Positions 19,930-25,475 of a stretch of 25,475 nucleotides of DNA are shown in pieces. Source of the DNA: a virus; IMG/VR virus record IMGVR_UViG_3300042695_000484, positions 1 to 25,475 of that record; one strand, 5' to 3'. The notes beneath the pieces were generated by a model. The model did not search any database, was not told the DNA's origin, and was given only the letters and a program-made list of their open reading frames with translations. The number at the start of each line of letters is the position of its first letter. The first letter of the stretch is position 1. Position numbers and translations under genes: made by a program.

Positions 19930-20435
19930 CTCAGCAGCCGCTTCACCTGGTCCGCGACCGTGCCGGCCACGCCACCGATCGCCTCGATCGCAGTGGCGAC
20001 GCTGCCGCCTTCTCCAGTCACTGGCTTCCACTTCGCGAGCGGGCAGGTGGCGCCGGCCAACGTCAGTTTCACAGACAACGCGGCGCGCTTGCTGGTGCAT
20101 CCGCACTTGGTGCAGAAGCCCACGCCGCCGGGGTCTGCCTTGCCTTCCATCTCGTCGGCGCGTCCGTCGCAGCCTCTGCAGATGACGGTGCGCTCGGCCA
20201 CCACCTCGGCGCTCGCCGGGCCTTGCGCGGCGTGACGCGCCTCGGCCGCCAGGTACGCCTTCGCGCGATCCATGAAGCCGTAGGTGATGCTGGTGCCGAT
20301 GGGCTGCTCGCCTCGCACCACGCGGTGCGGGCACTGTCCACAGACGCCCAGGCTCGGCCGGCCGCCGTAGTGCCCAGCGGCGCAGCAGCCGCCGCCCAGC
20401 ACCTTGCACTCGCTCCAGTGGTCGCAGTCGATCAT
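19926..20435 (-). CDS. Zinc-ribbon-type cysteine-rich protein
   Basis: A 169-residue protein with paired cysteines throughout: MIDCDHWSECKVLGGGCCAA, LGVCGQCPHRVVRGE, then VICRGCDGRAD and GFCTKCGCTSKRAALSVK with ATCPLAKWKP. The last set (CxxC, CxxCGC, CPLxKW) resembles small zinc-ribbon domains of phage and bacterial proteins such as DUF6171. The C-terminal 30 residues are a Gly/Ala-rich helix. ATG at 20435 overlaps the preceding stop (ATGA), so it is coexpressed with the cysteine-rich protein upstream. Its role is unknown; a late gene product with metal sites is the most that can be said. Confidence 0.75.
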   Translation of the reverse strand: MIDCDHWSECKVLGGGCCAAGHYGGRPSLGVCGQCPHRVVRGEQPIGTSITYGFMDRAKAYLAAEARHAAQGPASAEVVAERTVICRGCDGRADEMEGKADPGGVGFCTKCGCTSKRAALSVKLTLAGATCPLAKWKPVTGEGGSVATAIEAIGGVAGTVADQVKRLLS

Positions 20436-21379
20436 GTGACGCGAACCCACGAGCCTGCAAACTGATTTCCAGTCGTGTATTCAGCGCTGCCACAAGTGCT
20501 ACTCACAACCATCTTGTACAGGCCGCGGTGGTTGTTGCACGCTACCGGCGGGTTGTTCCCATTCTCATCCTCAACACGCACGAAAACCAATCTTCCCATG
20601 CTGGTGATCCCGTCGAAGCACAGCGTTTCATCTGTTCCACTAAAACACTCTTGCGAGGGGTAGGTAAAACTTTGAGAAGCCAGCGCGGTCGTATCTCCAG
20701 TCCAAAAAGTGGTGCAGTCGCAAGCCGAGGGTGAACCGCTGATGCAATTTTGATTCATCCAATAGTGTGCATCGACATCATAAATCCGCACAATCGTGCT
20801 TTCACCGTTGCAGCATGTCACCGTATTGCCTGGGTCTTTCCTAGCCACATCAATCGTGATCTGATGACAGTTGCAGCAACCCCATTCGGATGGCGTTCCA
20901 GCAGATGAACCTGACTCGATCATCGGCGGGCCGGAATCTACGAACAGGGAATACCCATCATTGACGCAGGCTTGGCAAGTAGGGCTAGCGGAAATGCTGG
21001 CATAAGTTGAAACGAAAGTGTCGGTGCCGATCAGCCCCTTTTTGTAGTAGGTGGTCGAGATACCGTTGTCGCATGACTTGTCATATGTGCCAAGCAATGG
21101 GGCATACGAGCATTGCGGGCTCGAACCTTCTGATCCGCACGCGGTCAAATTGGACCGTTGAACGATCCAAGACTTTGTGAACGAGAAACTTGATGCCGTG
21201 TAGGAGAGTGCGGAATTGCACTCGCTTGGGCATGGCGGTTCCTGTGGCGAACCTGCAACGCAGATTGGTTTCTGCCATGTGAACGCGATGTACACCTCCA
21301 CGCTGTAGCTCGTCGGAAGATTGTTGCCACATGCCGGGCAATTTGCACCGCAGCAGCAGCCCGCCGTCATCATGCTCAC
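20432..21379 (-). CDS. Cysteine-rich protein of atypical composition, possible host-range factor
   Basis: A 315-residue protein with about 25 cysteines, beginning with GCCCGANCPACGNNLPTSYS and continuing with many short Cys-containing loops (GCCNCHQITIDVARKD, VTCCNGESTIVRIYDVDAHY, SACDCTTFW). The DNA is visibly lower in GC than the flanking genes and richer in Asn, Ser, Thr and Tyr codons, suggesting recent acquisition. GTG at 21379 is preferred (AAGGA seven bases upstream) over the ATGs at 21373 and 21370. No signal peptide is seen. Late position after tail genes fits a tail-tip or adhesion protein, where swapping is common; this is not proved by any domain. Confidence 0.75.
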   Translation of the reverse strand: MSMMTAGCCCGANCPACGNNLPTSYSVEVYIAFTWQKPICVAGSPQEPPCPSECNSALSYTASSFSFTKSWIVQRSNLTACGSEGSSPQCSYAPLLGTYDKSCDNGISTTYYKKGLIGTDTFVSTYASISASPTCQACVNDGYSLFVDSGPPMIESGSSAGTPSEWGCCNCHQITIDVARKDPGNTVTCCNGESTIVRIYDVDAHYWMNQNCISGSPSACDCTTFWTGDTTALASQSFTYPSQECFSGTDETLCFDGITSMGRLVFVRVEDENGNNPPVACNNHRGLYKMVVSSTCGSAEYTTGNQFAGSWVRVT

Positions 21380-21382
21380 GGG

Positions 21383-21520
21383 TCAGTCCTTCTTGCCAGG
21401 AATCCACGAGGCGATGCGGGTCACGCTCACGAGGTGGCCGGCGATGTAGCCGATGGCGAGCATGGCGATCGCGGCCCAGGTCGAACCGACGAGGCTTTCA
21501 ATGGTGGCGAGGATGATCAT
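21383..21520 (-). CDS. 45-residue membrane protein, holin-like candidate
   Basis: A tiny gene, MIILATIESLVGSTWAAIAM followed by LAIGYIAGHLVSVTRIASWI and a basic end PGKKD. One membrane span fits residues 12-32. ATG at 21520 overlaps the lipoprotein stop (ATGA) with GGAGA seven bases upstream. Its place among small membrane-protein genes in the late region suggests a holin or antiholin, but size and a single span are weak grounds. Confidence 0.65.
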   Translation of the reverse strand: MIILATIESLVGSTWAAIAMLAIGYIAGHLVSVTRIASWIPGKKD

Positions 21521-22035
21521 GTGCGCTTCTCCTGCTGCGCGCGGAATGCGGAATCGAAGAGTGGGTCAACGGCGCGCTTGGCGCTGATCCACTCGCGGAC
21601 GTTCTCAGTCTTGGCCGGGTCAAGGGTGGCGGCGGCCAGCGCCGCCTCGGTGCGCTTGGCGCGCGGGATCAGCCCCACGGCTGCCCGCAGCGCCTGCCCG
21701 ATGCCGGTCTGCCACAGCAGCACCGCGGCGGCCACCACGATCACCGCCGCGAAGCCCCAGCCGAGCAGGCTGGCCCACCACGGGGTCTGATCCTCGACGC
21801 CTGGCAGCGCCTCGTGGATCGACGCAGCTGCGTGCTCGATCTTCTGGGCCTCGATCACGATGGTCGCGGCGTCGGCCACCACGTCGGGCTGCGTTGAGAC
21901 GCTGCCGATGTGGGTGGCGAGACGGGCGATGGTGCCCGCCCGTGCCTGCGCGTCGGTCGCCGAGACGGCGATCTGCCGGCTGGGGCTGCAGGCCGCCAGA
22001 GCGACGAGGAGCAGGAACAGCAGCGACCTGATCAC
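21517..22035 (-). CDS. Lipoprotein with internal membrane span, spanin-like candidate
   Basis: A 172-residue protein with an N-terminal signal MIRSLLFLLLVALAAC whose lipobox (LAAC, Cys16) predicts a lipid-modified N-terminus. A helical, presumably periplasmic region follows (residues 17-85), then a strong membrane span at about 88-108 (SLLGWGFAAVIVVAAAVLLW) and a charged 60-residue tail. Lipid anchor plus membrane span in one protein recalls the unimolecular spanin of phage T1, though there the span is at the very C-terminus. A tail-associated or chemosensing-like helical role is also possible. It overlaps both neighbours by ATGA. Confidence 0.7.
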   Translation of the reverse strand: MIRSLLFLLLVALAACSPSRQIAVSATDAQARAGTIARLATHIGSVSTQPDVVADAATIVIEAQKIEHAAASIHEALPGVEDQTPWWASLLGWGFAAVIVVAAAVLLWQTGIGQALRAAVGLIPRAKRTEAALAAATLDPAKTENVREWISAKRAVDPLFDSAFRAQQEKRT

Positions 22036-22322
22036 CGCCGCCCCTCCAGACGGTCCAAGCGGTTCGCGACCTGCTGGAGCGCCTCTGCGTGCTTCTGGTC
22101 GTTCGCGGCGCCCAGCACCTGCGACTTCACCAGGTCGCCCACGATGCTGCGCAGCTCCGTCAGGTCGCGGTCTTGCCTATCGAGGATCGCGTCCTTGCGG
22201 CCGAGCGTGATGAACACGCCGGCGACGCCCACCACCAGCACGAAGAGCTGCATCACGCTGATGGCCGTCGCGAGCTGCGGGTGGGTCTGGTGCCTGGGGC
22301 CGATAGGGGTGGGGCTCATCAT
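22032..22322 (-). CDS. Small membrane-anchored coiled-coil protein
   Basis: A 96-residue protein: a short N-terminus (MMSPTPIGPRHQTHPQLATA), one span at about residues 20-42 (SVMQLFVLVVGVAGVFITLG), then a charged helix with heptad character (RQDRDLTELRSIVGDLVKSQ, EALQQVANRLDRLEGRR). This N-in, C-out layout is that of inner-membrane spanins (Rz-like) and of some holins. ATG at 22322 overlaps the upstream stop (ATGA). Paired with the lipoprotein gene that follows, it could form a two-part spanin, but equally a tail-chaperone-like membrane protein. Confidence 0.65.
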   Translation of the reverse strand: MMSPTPIGPRHQTHPQLATAISVMQLFVLVVGVAGVFITLGRKDAILDRQDRDLTELRSIVGDLVKSQVLGAANDQKHAEALQQVANRLDRLEGRR

Positions 22323-22903
22323 GGGAATCCAATTTCTTCTTCGCCTGCGCCACCGTCGCCGGCGAGGCTGCTGGTGCAGGTTCCGTCCACGGCGTTCGGC
22401 ACGCTGAAGAAGAAGAGCGGCTCGCCGTTGTCGCGCGAGAGCGCGTACATGAGCACCACGGTGTTGGTGGCGATCTGCTTGAAGGTGAAGCCGCTCGGAA
22501 TGTTTGCGGTCGTGATGCCGGGCCCGAGCGTGGTGGTCGCACCGATCATCTGCACGCCCTCGCAGCCGTTGAACGCCTTGCCCTTCGTGCCTGCGAGCGT
22601 GCTGGTGCGTCGGTAAGCCTTCGCCGTCTCGTAGGTGCCGCCCGTGTTGAGGCTCACCTCTTCCCAGTCGTAGGTCCACGCGACAGGACGCGCCAACGGG
22701 TCTCCTCCGTATACGGCCGTCTTGCCGGCCACTGGGGTCGAGCCCGTGATGCGGGCGAGAAAGATCATCGGCGCAGATCGCTGCGCCGGCGCGGCGGTGT
22801 CCTGCCGTTCGCTCGCCGAGTTCACCGTATCGGCGATGACCTTGATCATGCTGGGCGACCACGGCCCGACCGAGTGCTTCCAGTTGCCTGCGACTCGGAT
22901 CAT
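22319..22903 (-). CDS. Probable virion protein, 194 residues
   Basis: A 194-residue protein with mixed beta-type sequence: MIRVAGNWKHSVGPWSPSMI, FLARITGSTPVAGKTAVYGG, VAWTYDWEEVSLNTGGTYET, then FKQIATNTVVLMYALSRDNG and EPLFFFSVPNAVDGTC near the end. No family is recognised. Placed after the tape measure and another structural-looking gene and coupled by ATGA on both sides, it is probably a distal tail or baseplate component. FKQI..NTVVLMY and LFFF.VPN are useful search seeds. Confidence 0.7.
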   Translation of the reverse strand: MIRVAGNWKHSVGPWSPSMIKVIADTVNSASERQDTAAPAQRSAPMIFLARITGSTPVAGKTAVYGGDPLARPVAWTYDWEEVSLNTGGTYETAKAYRRTSTLAGTKGKAFNGCEGVQMIGATTTLGPGITTANIPSGFTFKQIATNTVVLMYALSRDNGEPLFFFSVPNAVDGTCTSSLAGDGGAGEEEIGFP

Positions 22904-23829
22904 GTCGTCATCCCGAGAGCAGTGAAGTCAGCCGAACCGGGGAACGGCTGCCGCCAGTACACGCAGCGCGCGCGCGCAGTTTCACCCGTGCCGACTGCGG
23001 TGAACGAGCTCGTGCATGTGTCCGTTGACTTCGAGCACTCGATCTGCCCGGTGTCGGCGTTCTTCTTCGCGATCTGCCGCAGGTGGTACTTCGAGTCGTA
23101 GGAGAACGAATACACGATCTCGTAGGTGCTCGGACCCACCCGGCTGATGTTGCAGCCCGTGAAGAGCAGCGTGTCCTTCAGGAAGGAGTAGGGGCCGATC
23201 GAGAAGTTCGCGTCGTTGCGTCGGTTGATGTACGCCAGCGGGATGATCGGCTTGCCGGCGCTGCCAGGCCGGCCGGAGATGACGTTGCGCACCGTGATCC
23301 GTGCGACGTTCACGAAGGTGCTGATCGGCTCGCCAGCCGAATCGACCTTCGTGCCGCCGATGTCGTTGTCTCCGGGGTCGGCGATCGTGCCGCCGCTGAT
23401 CGGTGGCACGTTGGTATTTGCCCGCCAGATATCCACGGGCTCGCCGCTCAGGGAGTACTCGATCGCAATGAAGCCCACCTCGCGCTCGACCTTGTTGTCG
23501 GTCGTTGCGCCACCGTTGTCTCCGGTCTGGCTCGCGAAGTTGACCGTCGCTTCCCACACGAAGCCGCCGTCGTCCACCATCTTCAGGTCGAAGGTCGGCG
23601 AAGTGACCCGCCCGGAGAAGTAGCCGCCCTGGTCGGTGATAGCGCCGCCACTGCCGCCGTACTCAGTTGGGAACAGCTTCGCGACGACCGTCGCGTCGGC
23701 AAGAATGCCCGCAGCGGTCAGTTTTGCGCCGGCGCTGTCCGTGATCACATAGGACGCAGAGCCGCTCCACTTGCCGCGGTCGAACTGGATCGTGGTGCCG
23801 CCGGCACGCTGCGAGATGACGATGGGCAT
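22900..23829 (-). CDS. Probable tail protein downstream of the tape measure
   Basis: A 309-residue beta-rich protein: MPIVISQRAGGTTIQFDRGK, VAKLFPTEYGG, TFDLKMVDDGGFVWEATVNF, a Gly/Asn/Asp-rich middle, RPGSAGKPIIPLAYINRRND, SFLKDTLLFTGCNISRVGPS, TYEIVYSFSYDSKYHLRQIA and a C-terminal CVYWRQPFPGSADF. LLFTGCNISRVGP.TYEIVYSF suggests a tail-tube- or distal-tail-like beta fold. It starts with the A of the tape-measure stop (TGATG), the position of distal tail protein genes in siphoviruses. Exact role not proved. Confidence 0.75.
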   Translation of the reverse strand: MPIVISQRAGGTTIQFDRGKWSGSASYVITDSAGAKLTAAGILADATVVAKLFPTEYGGSGGAITDQGGYFSGRVTSPTFDLKMVDDGGFVWEATVNFASQTGDNGGATTDNKVEREVGFIAIEYSLSGEPVDIWRANTNVPPISGGTIADPGDNDIGGTKVDSAGEPISTFVNVARITVRNVISGRPGSAGKPIIPLAYINRRNDANFSIGPYSFLKDTLLFTGCNISRVGPSTYEIVYSFSYDSKYHLRQIAKKNADTGQIECSKSTDTCTSSFTAVGTGETARARCVYWRQPFPGSADFTALGMTT

Positions 23830-25475
23830 CAGGGTGCTCCTGCCGCGAGGGGTGAGGTGTTCTTTACGATCTGCTGCAGGGCAAGTTTCATGGCTTCCTG
23901 CGTAGGCATCATGCGCTCCAGGCTGAAGGAGGTCATGCCCGCCACCTTGACGCCTCCGATGGCTGTGCTGAGGCTTTCGACGTTGCTGAAGCCCATCATG
24001 CGCCCGGCCCGGTCGGTGGCCTGCTGTTCCATCTGCTTCGCCAGTTCCGCCTGCTGCTTCATGCTCTCTTCCGACTTCTTGCGCTGTTCCAGTTCAGCCC
24101 GTGTCGCTGCGGTCTTGTCGTAGGCCGCTCGGAGTTGGTTCTCCTGATCTTCGGTGATCTTGCGCTCGACCACCAGCCGGTTGACCTTTGAGAAGTACAG
24201 CTCGCGCTCGGTCCCGATCAGTCGATCGGCAGCCTGCTGCTGCTCCTGCAGCATCGAGGTAAACAGGGCGGGGTCAAGTTGGCGGGCCTGCTGGGCGTTG
24301 GCTGCAGACCTCTCGGCGTCCTGCAGTTCCAGCATCGCGCGACGCAGCCCGGCCACCTTTGAGTCGGCCTGGGTGTCGTTCAGTCCGCCGGCGATCAGTT
24401 TCTTCCGCTCGTTGGCGAGCATTTCCTCGCGATCCATGCGTGCGATCTCGTCGTCAGACTTGCCCACGCGCGCGCGCTTTCCGCTCACGCCCTCTTGAAT
24501 GGCGTCGAATGCAGCCACGGCGCTGATGCGCTTGTTGCTCGCGGACACCATCGCATCGGTCTGCTTCTGAATCTCTTCGGCACTTGGCCCGCCGCCGAAC
24601 AGCTTGTGCACCGATTGGGCGATGCTGTAGATCTTGTCGCCGCCTGGCAGACCCTTCACGAAGTCCGTGACGGTCGTGGCGTACATCTGCATCGCGTCGA
24701 TCTTGCCGCCGGACGCAAGCTGCGCCAGTCCTTCAGACAGAGCCCCCAGCCCGAGATCGACAGCCTTGAACCCCACGAAGCCCTTCAGCAGTGGGCCGAG
24801 GGTCTTGCCGAACATGGGCCCGCTCTTCATGCTGTCGGCGTACTGCTGCGTGCGCTGGTACTTCTGATCGGCGGCCGCCTTCTCGGCCATCAGCTGCTTG
24901 TGGATCTTGAGCTGCGTCTCCTTCGATCTCTGCGCTGCAGCGACCTCGGCGGCGCGCCGAGCCTCGGCGGCCTCCCTTGCCGCAGCAGCCTGAGATGCAG
25001 CAAGTTCTTTGGCTTGCACAAGCGATGCGGCTTCAGCAACCCGTCGCAGTTCGGCCGACTGCCTTGCTGCTTCCATCTGCGCCCGTGCCTCTTCTTTGAT
25101 CGCTGCAATTCGCGCCACTTCGGCCTGCTTTGCCGCAGCAGCCTGCGCCATCGCCTGATCCTTCGCGCGCTGCTCCTCGGCCGCCTTTGCCGCTGCGGCC
25201 GCCTTCTCGGCTGCCCGCACCTGCTCGACCTGGGCGAACCGGGCCTTCACCTGGGCGATCTGCTCGGGCGACGCTCCGCTGGCCGAGAGCTTCTCCAGAG
25301 TCATCTGCTCTTTCGACTTCGTTGCCATGTCCACCATGCGCTGGGTGGAGGACATAATCCCGGCGATCGACTTCTTCGACCGCTCGGCCAGCTTCTCGTT
25401 TGCCTGCGCTGCCCGCTCGGTCGCGTTGGCGTAAGCCTGCACGCCCGTCATCTCCAGCGCGATCTTGATGCTTGA
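23829..25475 (-). CDS. Tail tape measure protein (N-terminus cut by window end)
   Basis: 548 residues are visible, open to the right edge (SSIKIALEMTGVQAYANATE at the cut, which resembles the first residues of tape-measure proteins). Residues 15-220 are long Ala/Glu/Gln/Lys/Arg-rich helices (QRSKETQLKIHKQLMAEKAA), then a hydrophobic patch LKGFVGFKAVDLGLGALSEG near 240, then more charged coiled coil (NQLRAAYDKTAATRAELEQR). Such a layout sets tail length and is ejected ahead of DNA. About 550 residues predict a short tail of very roughly 80 nm. Its expected upstream partner, the GT chaperone, is at the other end of the window. Confidence 0.85.
   Translation of the reverse strand, partial: SSIKIALEMTGVQAYANATERAAQANEKLAERSKKSIAGIMSSTQRMVDMATKSKEQMTLEKLSASGASPEQIAQVKARFAQVEQVRAAEKAAAAAKAAEEQRAKDQAMAQAAAAKQAEVARIAAIKEEARAQMEAARQSAELRRVAEAASLVQAKELAASQAAAAREAAEARRAAEVAAAQRSKETQLKIHKQLMAEKAAADQKYQRTQQYADSMKSGPMFGKTLGPLLKGFVGFKAVDLGLGALSEGLAQLASGGKIDAMQMYATTVTDFVKGLPGGDKIYSIAQSVHKLFGGGPSAEEIQKQTDAMVSASNKRISAVAAFDAIQEGVSGKRARVGKSDDEIARMDREEMLANERKKLIAGGLNDTQADSKVAGLRRAMLELQDAERSAANAQQARQLDPALFTSMLQEQQQAADRLIGTERELYFSKVNRLVVERKITEDQENQLRAAYDKTAATRAELEQRKKSEESMKQQAELAKQMEQQATDRAGRMMGFSNVESLSTAIGGVKVAGMTSFSLERMMPTQEAMKLALQQIVKNTSPLAAGAP

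Noticed and set aside
22322-22862. N-terminal extension of the 96-residue membrane protein
   Set aside because: It lies wholly inside the 194-residue gene in another frame and is Arg/His-rich shadow sequence; the coupled ATG at 22322 is a better start.
1-25475. Diversity-generating retroelement, transposase or toxin-antitoxin genes
   Set aside because: No reverse-transcriptase, DDE/transposase or typical toxin motifs, and no paired template/variable repeats were found.

Overview
The window looks like almost the whole genome of one temperate, long-tailed (siphovirus-type) phage with an HK97/lambda-style gene plan, not a stretch of bacterial chromosome. GC is high (roughly two thirds by eye), starts are ATG or GTG with good Shine-Dalgarno sequences, and there is a lipobox lipoprotein. 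This suggests a high-GC Gram-negative host, probably a pseudomonadote; that is inference. No bacterial housekeeping gene was found. Every gene but one reads on the minus strand, so transcription runs from high to low coordinates. Many neighbours are tightly coupled through ATGA, GTGA or TGATG overlaps.

In transcription order: the tape-measure protein fills the right end (25475-23829). It is followed by two probable virion proteins (23829-22319), a possible lysis or membrane cassette of three small membrane proteins (22322-21383), a cysteine-rich lower-GC protein (21379-20432) and a zinc-ribbon protein (20435-19926). A control region follows, with a lone rightward gene (19666-19929) and a tyrosine integrase (19471-18149) whose reading frame contains the 3' end of a tRNA gene, the probable attP core. 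Next comes an early operon (18192-12982): an unknown 126-aa protein, a 49-aa sigma-region-4-like protein, a RecE-type exonuclease, a RecT/Bet annealase, an SSB-like protein ending in DIPF, a small membrane protein, a DUF6378-type protein, a primase-helicase, and a tiny ORF carrying an iteron-like repeat array. Accessory nuclease and phosphoesterase genes (12985-10407) lead into the packaging and head genes: TerS, TerL, portal, prohead protease and two tandem HK97-fold capsid proteins (10184-3148). Neck and tail genes (3090-1) end the window with the tube protein and a G/GT-type tail chaperone pair joined by a -1 slippery heptamer.

The tail module is split across the two ends: the GT chaperone is cut at base 1 and the tape measure, which should follow it, is cut at base 25475. 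Together with phage DNA on both sides of the tRNA-like att core, this argues that the sequence is a circular, unintegrated phage genome opened at an arbitrary point, possibly with a short piece missing at the junction.

The most unusual points are the two tandem capsid paralogues (only one with an N-terminal scaffold-like domain), the repeat array with a 43-bp near-perfect inverted repeat after the primase-helicase gene, the GGGAAAC frameshift site, a C15 tract at the start of the integrase, the miniature sigma-like regulator, and the lack of any recognisable endolysin or CI-type repressor.
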